This document shows positions 1 through 10,559 of a stretch of DNA of 64,000 nucleotides, one piece after another. The notes below the pieces were generated by a model. It searched no databases and had not been told where the DNA came from. It saw nothing but the letters and a program-made list of their open reading frames with translations. Each line of letters opens with the position of its first letter. Position 1 is the stretch's first letter. The position numbers and the translations under genes were made by a program. This stretch comes from Tausonia pullulans (lineage: Eukaryota > Basidiomycota > Tremellomycetes > Cystofilobasidiales > Mrakiaceae), in NCBI GenBank assembly GCA_951802195.1, contig OX637625.1:930001-994000 (forward strand), given 5' to 3'.

Positions 1-71
1 TTGCTATCGTTGCCCCTATCGTACTAATTTGTGGCCCGTCTAACTCACCTTACCATCTATTACTTCTGCAG

Positions 72-1913
72 ATGTCGCTGACACTGCTCCCTTCCGCGGC
101 GAGTCCGGCGAAGCGGGCGACATCCGTCGTGCCGAGTCCAAAGCTCAGCGGACTGCTGAGGCTAGCCAGCACAAGGGCCTGATTGTCGTCCAACCTCTCT
201 CGAAGCGGGAGATGCAGCCGTCGGTGCGTCTTCTTCTCATCATCGACGTCCAACAGTAGGGAAACTGCCAAGAGAAGGAGCCGAGAATCTGATCCAACGC
301 GTCCCCTGTCTTCGCCTTCCCCACTTTCTCCGTCGATCGTCATCTGTCGGATCCGGCCGCCGTTTTTCGGCTTCTCCACGCCTCCCGCTTCCCGTCAACA
401 GTACGCCCAGGACCTCGGCACGGGCGACATCCCCCACGGCGCCTACGGAACGATGATGCACGGCCTTGGATCCTGGTGAGCCTGTGTTGGATCAAGCTCG
501 CCAGAATTCATCGAAATTCATCCTCCTTCTCTTGCCAGCCTGGGACTCCTCGGAGCGATTCCCTGCTGCCCTTTTCCCAACCCTTTCCACTCAGTCAAGC
601 AGGGAAGCGTCGGACTCATCTCGCGCTTTGGATCTTTCTACGCTGCGGGTGAGCAAGGCCCCAGCTCTAAATTTGAACCAACTCAGACTGACCAGCTTCC
701 AGTCGACCCCGGACTCGCCAACATCAATGTCTGCACCGAGTCGATCCGTGTCGTTGATGTCAGGATTCAGCTCAGCAATGTCCCTCGTCAAATGGTGCGT
801 GCTGTCTCCATCTTTCCTGGTCCGTGGGCTGAGCACCCCTTCTGCCTTCTCCCCGCAGGTCATGACCAAGGACAACGTCAACGTTGAGATCGACTCGGTG
901 ATCTGCTGGAAGATTACATCTCCTTACCGCGCGACCTTCGGCATCCTCGACGTCCAGAGTGCCCTCGTTGAGCGCGCGCAGACGACCCTCCGGTCCGTCA
1001 TTGGCGCTCGCACGCTTCAGAGCGTCGTTACCGAACGCGAGGCCATCGCCAACGAGATCGAAGAGCTCATTTCGGAGATTGCAGAGCACTGGGGTGTCAC
1101 GGTCGAGTCGATTCTCATCAAGGTGGGATTCAGGTTGGCGCAATGATGCCGCTCCATCAGCCTTCTGACCATCTTCCCCTTCGTTTCGTCAGGACATCAT
1201 CTTCTCCCGCGAGCTCCAAGAGTCTCTCTCCTCGGCCGCTCAGGCCAAGCGTGTTGGAGAGTCAAAGGTCATCGCTGCCCGCGCCGAGGTCGACGCCGCC
1301 AAGCTCATGCGCCAAGTCAGCCCATCCAATACTATCCCTAGCGCGCGCTCCCCCTCCAGTCGATTTGCTTCTTAGGATCCTTAGGGACTACGAAAGAAGG
1401 CATCGAGGAGGGGAGCCACTCTGAAGTGACGAGGCGATACTGACGCGTTCCTGTCCGATTTCGTTTCTTCGCGCCAGGCTGCCGACATTCTCGCCTCCCC
1501 GGCGGCCATGTCTATCCGCACTCTCGATGCTCTGCAAAACATGGCTCGTACTGCAGGATCGAAGGTCGTCTTCGTGCCCATGAACGTGAATATTGTCGTG
1601 TCTTTGATGTGTAGCGCGTTCTGAGTGTTGAAAAACTGACGTACTGCCGCTATCCCGTAGCTCTCTAATATGGGAGGCAGCGCTCCCGGGCATGCTGCTA
1701 CCCCGGCCCCAGTCGTCGAGGGCCCTGACGGCCAGAGGATGTCCTTCCCTCAGATTCTTGAGCAGGCTGACGAGGGAGGCGACTTCCTCGGTGGATCGTC
1801 GAGTCAGCAAGCTGGTGTCATCAACAGGTCCGTTGCGTTGTTTCTCGTCCTGTTCGTCCTTTTCTCGGGCTGATTTCAGTCCATTCCTATTCAAAAGCAT
1901 GGCTTCCATTTAA
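72..1913 (+). CDS. Stomatin-family SPFH/band-7 protein, 5' partial
   Basis: Several exons encode a continuous SPFH protein whose N-terminus lies left of the window. Recognisable exon pieces are YAQDLGTGDIPHGAYGTMMH (about 400-478), the segment with NINVCTESIRVVDVRIQ (about 700-795), VMTKDNVNVEIDSVICWKI to SILIK (about 858-1120), DIIFSRELQESLSSAAQAKR (about 1193 on), and a tail with LASPAAMSIRTLDALQNMA. The order band-7 domain, then an Ala/Glu-rich helix, then a short tail fits stomatin-like membrane scaffold proteins that form rings on the inner face of plasma or mitochondrial membranes. Introns are short with GT/AG ends. The 3' end is ambiguous: reading through gives a stop at 1873, while one more intron (AG at about 1880) gives a stop at 1911-1913. 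Family assignment is confident; the exact subfamily is not. Confidence 0.85.
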
Positions 1914-2473
1914 ATCAAGCCAGCCTTGTCTCCCGGGTTCTCTCTGTCCTGTCCTCCTAACTTTCTTTCTACGAGTCCACGCTTCCTCTTTTTTCTCCCT
2001 TAATGAAACGACCGTCAATTAAGACTGCTCTCATAAAACCTACTCTTTGGATCTCCTCTTTCTAGAAATTCGCTCAGTCGCTTGCAAAGACCATTTGATG
2101 CTGTGATCGCAGCCTCTCGCACGATCACTTCCTCTGAAGGCTCATTGGCCGAGCCCCCTCCCGATAGCTCCTGGCTGTCACAGCTGCAGAAGCGACACCT
2201 CGACAGTCATCTCGCCCTGTATAGCCAAGCCCGAACAAGCTCTTCAGTGGGAGAGGGCGACGACTCCAGGGATGACCGTGCGATTGTCCAGTCCCGAGAT
2301 CGGTTGGCCAGTGCCGCTATCCCAATCACTCGGCACAGCTCTCCCCCTCTTGTACGCCGACTCTGCTCCCCCAAATGCCCGAGGCACATCAGCCCGCCGC
2401 CTGTCACCTCCAGAGCATGCCCTTCCGTCAATCCGTCCAATTCGAAGAATGGCAGCTGCGATTCTCTTGTCCC
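1914..2473. other. Intergenic, stomatin-like 3' end to VPS28 3' end
   Basis: This is the convergent intergenic space between the stomatin-like gene and VPS28. A 148-codon plus-strand open frame (2082-2528) has no recognisable domain and overlaps the 3' end of VPS28 antisense, so no gene is called. Confidence 0.5.
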
Positions 2474-3761
2474 TCACGTTCCGCCACCCTCATTGCCGCT
2501 CGAGAGTGACCGGAAGAACTCGTTGTAGGCCGCTTCAATATCGAAGAGCATCTGGTGGTGGAAGGGATTAGTCCACTCCTCCGGGAATCTCAAGAAGCAG
2601 ACGGCAATGAACAAGACAGACCTGACGCGACTGCTCATCCGTGATCTCATCGGCGGCCGTGAGCGCATTGAGCGCAATGAGCCTGTCGCCCAATCCAGAA
2701 AGTCAGCCTCTCACCTCTCTACATGCGCACACAAGCAAAACATACCAATGCAAGATCTTGCCCCTTCCCTCCCATTCGGCCGACGCCTTGAACCGAGAGT
2801 ACCCGCTCATTAAGTCCGACAGGTACGGGTGCAGCTGATCTTTTGCGCGCATGTTGAGCTTGAGAGCGTCGAGGAGGGTGATGAACGACTGGTAGGGAGG
2901 GATTTGTCGTCAGCAGGGAAGGAGGCCAAGGGAGACGACGACGACGACAGAGACGCACCTGGGTGACTTCGGCGACCCATTTGCCCGTCTCGACGCCGGC
3001 CTCACCCGAAGCATGCTCGACGGTTGCGGGGACACCGACGGTGAGTCTGTGGACGGCCGCCGGGTTGTCCATCTGTGAAGTAAGGGTGAAGGAAGAGGGT
3101 GTGAGCTACGGGAGTGAACAGTCGAAGATCATGTCCGTTAAGTGAGCGAGCGTGGGGGCGAACGTTAAACCGTTTCATGAAGGCCTCGAGGGAGGGGAAC
3201 TGGGAGGATGGCAGAAGCTTGAGGATGCCCTTGTATTGGGAGAGCAGTCGCGTACATGCTGGGGTGTAGCTGGAGGAGGCCGGTCGGTCGTAAGCAATAA
3301 GCGCGCGTGCGAGATCAGAGGAGCGGGTCGTGCTGCGGCCGAGCTGAGACCGAGTTGAGGTATAGAGCCCTTCATAATACGTCCCCCGTGCTCCCCAAAC
3401 CAAGGGGCACTGGCGCCTTCGTGATTGAATGAGGGTATGGGCATTGCACTCTCGCTAGACGCTGACCATCACGCCGATACACAGTCGGAGCGGGCCGTTC
3501 GTCGTGTTCGAGCGCTCAATGGCCCCGCCTCAAAACTTGACTCTACGCGCCTATGTAGGTTTCATAAGGGCTTCGCCGAAATGGCGTTGGGGGAAGAGAA
3601 GGCACCTACTCGTTGGCGGTGACCGAGTCGCGGACGTAGGCTCGCTCGAGAAAGTCGAGCGAGAGGACGATGGAATAGAGCGTGGCGAGCGAGTCGTAGA
3701 GCTCGCGCTCGGCCGGGGTGGAGAAGAGTCGGACCTCCTCGTCGAGGTTGAGGAAGGACAT
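2474..3761 (-). CDS. VPS28: ESCRT-I subunit Vps28
   Basis: Vps28 is a core subunit of ESCRT-I, which sorts ubiquitinated membrane proteins into multivesicular endosomes; its C-terminal four-helix domain recruits ESCRT-II or ESCRT-III. Read on the minus strand, exon 1 gives MSFLNLDEEVRLFSTPAERE followed by LYDSLATLYSIV (ATG at 3759-3761). Then come YTPACTRLLSQYKGILKLLP and FPSLEAFMKRFN, the exon around 2963-3072 (MDNPAAVHRLTVGVPATVEH), an exon with LLDALKLNMRAKDQLHPYLS (about 2760-2890), LIALNALTAADEITDEQSRQ, and the last exon ending MLFDIEAAYNEFFRSLSSGN with a stop at 2474. All expected blocks of the family are present in order. I chose the inner ATG because the 20 residues upstream of it are not family-like. 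About five introns are inferred; the exact borders were not computed. Confidence 0.92.
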
Positions 3762-3947
3762 GCTGGCCGTCGTGTCGTCGTCGTGATGGTTAGAGTAAGA
3801 CCAGACCGGCTGGCGCGTCATCCCAAGTCGACTAAGCCAGCGCTTGCCTTGCGCTCTTCCTTAGGCTTCCCTCTCTTCCCTCTAACGGTCACCTCAGCAA
3901 CCAGCTCCTCTCAGTTTTCTGCCACGTCTCGGGCTACTCTCATCGTC

Positions 3948-6565
3948 ATGCTGGCCCAGGCATCTCTCCTCCTGTTCGCCTTCTCCGCGGTCGCTCCATC
4001 CGCCTACGCCGACTCGCCCGTCGCCGCGTCCTCGTCGCATCCAGCGGCAGCGATTAAGGGTCTCCATCCTGACAGTGCGTTCTTGTATCTGCCCTGCTCT
4101 CCCTCAGGTCGTTGCTATTGACGAAACTCTCAACGTTCTCCGCCAGAGTATGACCTCTACATCCCCTCGGCAAAGGACACGTTCACCTGCCTCTCGGGCG
4201 GGAAAACGATCCCCTTCCGGGCAGTCAACGACGATTACTGCGACTGCGAGGACGGCAGCGATGAGCCTGGTGAGTTCCTATTTCCGCCTTGAATGAGTGA
4301 ACCAGGGACGGGCAAAGAATTGCGATAGAAGCAGACGCGGTCAGACGCGGGCCGGCGGGCGGACCCGTCCTTGCGAGATGGACGGCTTTCAAGCTGGCTC
4401 TCTCGTCTTCTAGGCAAGAGTCGAGGCACTCTCGAGATTGCCTCGCTCGTTCCCTGTCGATATTGATTGAGGATGGGCGTAAGAGTGGCCGCCTGTTGTA
4501 CTTTATTCCTTAAAAGTGCGCGCGCGTCCTTCGCGAGTCCTACTGAGATCTCCTCGCATTGCTCCGTCTCATCAGCCAGCAGCCTGTACTGATATCTTTT
4601 TCTATATAGGCACCTCGGCGTGCCGCAACGCGACATTCTACTGCCACAACATCGGTCACATCCCTGGCATCATCCTCTCTAGCCGAGTCGGCGATGGCAT
4701 CTGCGGTGCATATTCTACCTCCCTTCCATCTTGCTCCTTCAAATGCTGATCTCCCCCACCCAACGTAAGACCCCGAATGCTGCGACGGCACGGATGAACC
4801 TTCAGGCGTCTGCGAAGACACCTGCGCAACCGTCGGCGCCGCCCACCGCGCCCGCCTCGAAGAGGAGCGGAAGATCCGCAAAACCGGCGCCAAGATCCGG
4901 TCGTCGTACATTGCGTTTGCGACGAAGGAGAGACAAAGATTGGAGAAGGAGGCGGTGGAGTTGGAAAGGACGGTCAGGGAGAGGGAAGTGGAGGTGGAAG
5001 AGGCAAGGAGGAAGGTGGAAGAGTTGGAGTCGACCCAGGGGGCCATCTTGGAGAAGAGGAAGGCGTCGCGTGCGTGGATTTCACGCTTTCTCGATGAAGT
5101 GGAAGGCTGATCTGTTGCTTTTCCCGCCTGCCAGCCCTTTACACGTCCCTCTTGACGCATCGGCTGGCGCTTGCCCGCCTCCGAACGCGGTCCTCTCGGA
5201 TCGAGAACGAGCTGAACGAACTCAAGGCGATTATGGAGGATCTTGTCAGATCGTACAACCCGAACTACCAGGACATGGCCGTCCGTGCCGCCGCGGTCGG
5301 GTACATGGAGCTCTTCCATGGCGGGGCGACGCCGCCTGCTGAAGGAAGCGGGACGGGCGCTGCGGCGGGAGGGAAACAACCCTCGGATGAGAAGGCGGAG
5401 AAGGAGGCCGAGACGGAGGATAATGTGGAGGAAGAGACGGAGGAGGAAATTAACGATAAGGAGCTCGACGAGCTCGACAAGACGGACCTCATGGGTCTGC
5501 TCGTCGGTTGGGAGGATGGCACCGAGGACTCGGCGAAGACGTTTGCGGAGGATGCTGAGTCGATGAGTAAGTCTCGATGTTTCAAGGAGGCAGACGGACA
5601 CTCGTTAATGCTCGTTTTCAGTCTACAACATCGCGCAGTACATCCCAGACCCTCTCCTGGAGTCATACGACTTTCTCCGGCAGGGACTGCTCTACTGGCT
5701 CGTCAAGCTGCACATCGTCGACCCTTCAACAAAGCTCACGCCTGTCGTGGGCAACTCGGCTCCTCCGACTTCCAACACTAGTGCGTACGCCTGATGCGCC
5801 TGTAGCTGTAGCACCCGCTCAATCGCTGTTCCTTCTCAGACTCCTCCCCCGCCCGCCAAACCCTCAACGCCGCCCAGCAATCCCTCACGTCCGCCCAGGC
5901 CACCCTCCGCACGACGCGCGAGACGCTCGATGCACTCTCGACCAAGTACGGCCCTCGCGGGGAGTGGAAGAAGCTCGAGGGGACGTGCGTCGATCGGGCG
6001 CTCGGGGAGTATAACTACGAGCTGTGCTGGTTCAAGTCGGCTTCGCAAAGGAACTTGAAAGGCGGTGGTCACAATAACCTTGGGTGAGTGGTCTTTGCGT
6101 GCATGCACTGCGATCGATATGCTGAGCTGATGCCCGCCTTTCGCTCACAGCAACTTTGCCCACTGGAACCGAGCCGACGTCGCTGCGGCCGAGGGCACTC
6201 AGGCCTACTATTCGACGCAGATGTACGCCCAAGGCGCGAAATGCTGGAACGGACCTCACCGGAGCGTCAAGGTGATCGAGCCTTTTTTTTCTCTCCCTCT
6301 CTCTCTCTCTTCTTGTCGGTGACTGATGAGTGAGCATGTATGTGTGTGGCAGGTCGACATCGCTTGCGCCAAGGAGAACAGTCTGTTGGCGGTGTACGAG
6401 CTCGAGAAGTGCGAGTACGTGTTCAAGACGACGAGCCCCGCGGCTTGCTGGCCAGAGGATGAGGGCGAGGATGTTAAAAAAACGGCGAAGGAGCCGGAGC
6501 CGGAGATGGAGGAGGCGGTTGAGGAAGCTGCAAAGGAGGACACACAGGTCAAGGACGAGCTCTGA
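3948..6565 (+). CDS. GTB1: Glucosidase II beta subunit (PRKCSH-like), ends KDEL
   Basis: This is the non-catalytic subunit of ER glucosidase II, which presents N-glycans to the catalytic alpha subunit during trimming and quality control. The ATG at 3948 starts a signal peptide (MLAQASLLLFAFSAVAPSAY). Next come two cysteine-rich LDLa-like PRKCSH modules (YCDCEDGSDEPG, then CCDGTDEPSGVCEDTC), a long charged coiled coil (about 4860-5080), an acidic Glu-rich stretch, and a C-terminal mannose-6-phosphate-receptor-homology domain (GTCVDRALGEYNYELCWFK, GAKCWNGPHRSVKV, LEKCEYVFKT). The protein ends QVKDEL, an ER-retention signal, with the stop TGA at 6563-6565. It is split by several short introns. 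All domains are in the usual order, so the assignment is firm. Confidence 0.95.
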
Positions 6566-7453
6566 GAGACCAAGAAGGGGGGAGGGGGTGGGTGAGGGGA
6601 TCACATTATATAGATGGTCTGCTGCTCAGGTGATAAAAGGCCCAGCGGATTGAAGAGATATATTTTGGTCTTGGACTGGGTCAAGCGAAGATCTCTCTCT
6701 CTCTTTTACATACAGCCCATCGGCGGGAGCTGGACTCGGCAGGGTGGAGATCCGAGTGGCGGGTTGATGACCGACAAAAACATACGAACGGGTGCCCCTG
6801 GCTCCAAAAGACAGCTAACGGAGATAGAAAGAGGATGAAAAGAGGCCGCAAGGTCTTGTGATGAGAAGCAGGAGGCGAAAGGACGAGGCGATGATGCGCC
6901 TGCTCGAACCGGCCACCCGTGTTACCGGTGGGGTCGTGAGGGGAGGGCGGCGCTGCGACTTCCCAGTAAGCGATCGGCAAGCGGCAAGGATGAGCAGCTT
7001 CTGGGACAGAACCAGGGCTCGAGGGCGAAGCCTGTAGAAGATGTTGTGCTCTGGGGCGCAGCGATATATCGGAATGGTAGAGAGTGAGGGGGAGGTGGAG
7101 GAGTGGAGAGAGCGGGGGGAGGAAGATCGGAAGTCTGGAAGAAGGACGGAAGCAGCGAACCTGTCAGCTCGCATCGATGGCGGGCAAGCGGGGCGAGAGG
7201 AAGGGCGAAAAGAGGTCGTTTGCCCGTTCTTTCGTTGGATTGCCCAATCACAGATGCCGATATTCCGTCCCCGAAACCCGCGTCGCCCATCCTCCGCGCA
7301 AGCCCTGGCAACTGGCCTCGGCGGCCTTCACTCACGCAAAAGAGCGCTGACCGGCCCATCGAACCGACCTCTCGTCTTTCTCCCAACTCCCTCCTTCTTC
7401 TTTCCGACCCCACCGCCCACTCTCTCTGTCACCCACCCCCGGCTCCCCCTCGC
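6566..7453. promoter_or_regulatory. GTB1 3' flank and HEM1 5' flank
   Basis: This is the space between GTB1 and HEM1 on the same strand. It must hold the GTB1 terminator and the HEM1 promoter. A pyrimidine-rich stretch lies just before the HEM1 ATG, as is common in fungal promoters. Open frames here on both strands have no recognisable product. Confidence 0.4.
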
Positions 7454-9899
7454 ATGTCCAACCTCGCCATGCTCGCCCGCTACAAGGGCGTCTGCCCCTT
7501 CCTGTCGCGGACCCCAGCCTCCCAGCTCCGGTCGTTCGCCTCGACACCGTCGCCCCTCAGCCCGGCGTTCTCGTCGCTCTCCGCCCAGGCGGTCGGCTGC
7601 CCGGTCATGGGCCCTGCCATGGAGAAGGTGCGTCGTCGCTCTCAGTCTTGTCTTGTCTGGCCTTGGCTCTTGGGCCGACAGCAGGGAGGGGGGCAGAGAA
7701 GAAGGGATGCCGGGCAGGGGCCTTTTTCTTCTGCCAATGGCCGTCCGCCTGCCCCGCCCGCGTGCTCGCTCGCCCTCGCTGGGGCTTCCCTCGTCGCCAG
7801 CGCGTTCTCGTCGTCGTGCCCCCTCTGCGTCTCGAAATAAACCCCAAGCCTTTTTACCCTGTACATTTGCTCATCCTCCTCTTCTTCTTCCCTTCAGGTC
7901 ACCGGCGGCCCCCTCCCTTGCGGCTCGCAGACTCGATCGTTCTCGACGCAGTGTCCTGTCCAGCAGGCCGTCCCTCTTGAGGAGATCCACCGCGTTCGTC
8001 CCTGCATCCCCGTCTCTTCGTCCCCATCTCTTCAAGGCTCATCCCTATCCTCCTCTTTTCCACTCACAGCAGCAAGGCGTTATCATCCCCCCTCATGAGA
8101 AGGGCAACGCCTCGCGCTGCCCGCACGCCCACCTCGCCGCGCGCGCCGTCGCCCAGGCGGATGCCATCTCGGCCTCGCGCGTCATCAAGGGCAAGCGCGC
8201 TATTCAGGGTGGCTTCGATTACGAGAGCTTCTACAATGTTGAGCTCGACAAGAAGCACAAGGACAAGTGAGTGGCGAGTGGCTGGACAGCGGGAAGGGCG
8301 AGGCCACTGCTGACGAGGAAGAAAAAACCCACCCCCCCCCCCCTTCTACTCCGCGTTTTCGCCCCCTCGTCGCTCTTATTAGGTCCTACCGTTACTTCAA
8401 CAATATCAACCGCCTCGCTGCTAAGTTCCCCGTTGCACACACGGCCAACCCCAAGGATGAGGTCGATGTCTGGTGCTCCAACGACTACCTTGGCATGAGC
8501 AAGAGCTCTGTCGTTGTCGACACCATGACGTGAGTCGCTCGCCCCATTCCTGTCATTCTCCGCTTGCTAACCTCGCTCACTTTCTCTTCCTAGTCGCACC
8601 CTCCAGAAGTACGGTGCCGGCGCCGGCGGAACCCGCAACATCGCTGGTAACGGTTCGGCCCACCTCGCCCTCGAGGATGAGCTCGCGACGCTTCACCGCA
8701 AACCAGCGGCGCTCGTCTTCTCCTCGTGTTTCGTCGCCAACGATGCCACGCTCGGTACACTTGGCTCCAAGCTGCCCGGATGTGTCATCTTTTCCGATTC
8801 GTCGAACCACGCCTCGATGATCGTCGGCATCAAGAATTCGCGGGCCAAGAAGGAGATCTTCCGGCACAACGACCTGGCAGACCTCGAGGCCAAGCTCCAG
8901 AAGTACCCCAAGGAGACGCCTAAGATTATTGCGTTCGAGTCGGTGTACTCGATGTGCGGTTCCGTGGGACCGATCGAGGGCATCTGCGACCTGGCAGAGA
9001 AGTACGGGGCCATCACGTTCCTTGACGAAGTCCACGCCGTCGGCATGTACGGCCCTCGCGGCGCTGGTGTGGCCGAGCACCTCGACTACGAGGCCCACGA
9101 GCGAGCCGGTGACTCGCCCGAGGCCGTTCCTGGATCGGCCATGGACCGGATCGACATCATCACGGGCACGCTCGGCAAGGCGTACGGTGTCGTAGGAGGC
9201 TACATCGCCGGTTCCTCGGAGCTCGTTGACGTCGTTCGGTCGTACGCCCCCGGCTTCATCTTCACTACCTCCCTCCCTCCTGCCATCGCCTCAGGCGCTC
9301 AGGCAGCCATCGCCTACCAGAAGGAGTGCATCGCCGACCGTCGCCTTCAGCAGATCAACACCAGATCCGTCAAGCAGGAGCTGGAGGCTCGCGACATTCC
9401 CGTCGTCCCTGGACCCTCGCACATCATCCCCGTCCTCGTGGGTGACGCCGCGCTTGCCAAGCTCGCCTCGGACACGCTCCTCAAGAAGCACAGTATCTAC
9501 GTTCAGTCTATCAACTACCCAACCGTTCCGGTCGGCGAGGAGCGTCTCCGCATCACCCCCACTCCGGGTCACACCCGCGAGCAGATGCAGCATCTCATTG
9601 AGTCGATCGACCAGATCTTCATCGACCTTCAGCTCAAGCGGACTTCGGACTGGGCCGCTGAGGGCGGTCGTGCGGGTGTTGGAGCTTCCGGTGCGCTCTG
9701 CGAGAGCAAGAAGCCCATCTGGACGGAGCGTCAGCTTGGCCTCGAGGATGGCTCGGCTCCTCGCATGCTTGAGGGTGGTCGCAAGATGAGCGTCGAGCTC
9801 GCCGCCGCTCACGTCGCTGCCGGCAGGTTCGAGCGTCTCCTCGGCAAGCCTGCTGTCGAGGTTGAGAACGTTCGGATCGCCTACCCGACTCAGGCCTGA
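7454..9899 (+). CDS. HEM1: 5-aminolevulinate synthase, mitochondrial
   Basis: HEM1 catalyses the first step of heme synthesis in mitochondria: glycine + succinyl-CoA to 5-aminolevulinate, PLP-dependent. The ATG at 7454 opens a presequence rich in Ser, Arg and Ala. Its first exon (to about 7628) is followed by an exon with [20 protein letters not shown] (about 7898-7990), an exon ending [18 protein letters not shown] (about 8073-8268), one starting [19 protein letters not shown] (about 8382), and a long last exon. Family landmarks are CSNDYLGMS, the Gly-rich [36 protein letters not shown], and the PLP-lysine motif [13 protein letters not shown]. The stop is TGA at 9897-9899. Four Cys-Pro heme-regulatory-type motifs lie in the N-terminal region. 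An intron at about 8330 contains a long C run. Confidence 0.97.
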
Positions 9900-10559
9900 G
9901 CGAGCTTTCTTCTCCCTTGATCCGGGGGGGGGGGGGGGGGGGGGGGGTTGTCGTTTTCATCTCAGACCTTTTAGTTAGCCTGCCCTGCTTCTTTCTCTCC
10001 CCTCTTTTTTCAACCGCCTCGCTTGCCTCTCCTCTTTCCCTTTTAGTTGTTCTCCCCCTTTCCCCCCCCCCTCCCCCCTTTCCTCCCCCTTGTGCTTTTC
10101 TTTCTTTTTTTTTTTCAGGCGAGATTCATGCACGCGAGCCTGCCCTCTTCCCTTTCTCTTTGGAGATATAGGAGAAGAGGGCTCCTTGTACCATCAAAAA
10201 AAAATTGGACGGGACCTCCGAGAGAACATGAGAGAGAAAGAAGCGAGAGCTATCTGTAGGTAGATATGACTCGGCTGGCCAAGGCGATGATGGTCTTTGG
10301 AAATCGCTCTCGACGAGCGTTTACCCACTTCACTTTCCCAGGTACTTACTTACCTCACACCGCCGGGTCTGCCGAAAGACCCTCGAATTGGTTACATAGG
10401 ACTATGATGAGATATTGCAATAAGAGATGTCGTGGACCCGGTGGACATAGCAAAGAAGGAACCAGGAGAAGGAAAAGCACGAGAAGGAGAGGCGACGATG
10501 AATGCAAGGGAGAGAGAGAATGCAAAAGACAGAAAAAGAGAGAGAGAGAGAGAGATAAC
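9900..10559. other. Convergent intergenic region with poly-G run
   Basis: This lies between the HEM1 and HAK stops. It holds a run of about 22 G at 9927-9948, then pyrimidine-rich and AG-repeat DNA (10525-10555). No gene is seen. Confidence 0.5.

Noticed and set aside
2082-2528. Plus-strand frame of 148 codons
   Set aside because: No recognisable domain; antisense to the VPS28 3' end and not linked to the stomatin-like exons.
7041-8270. 409-codon frame across the HEM1 start region
   Set aside because: It only becomes HEM1 at its end (the exon before 8270); the rest covers promoter, another frame of exon 1, and introns.
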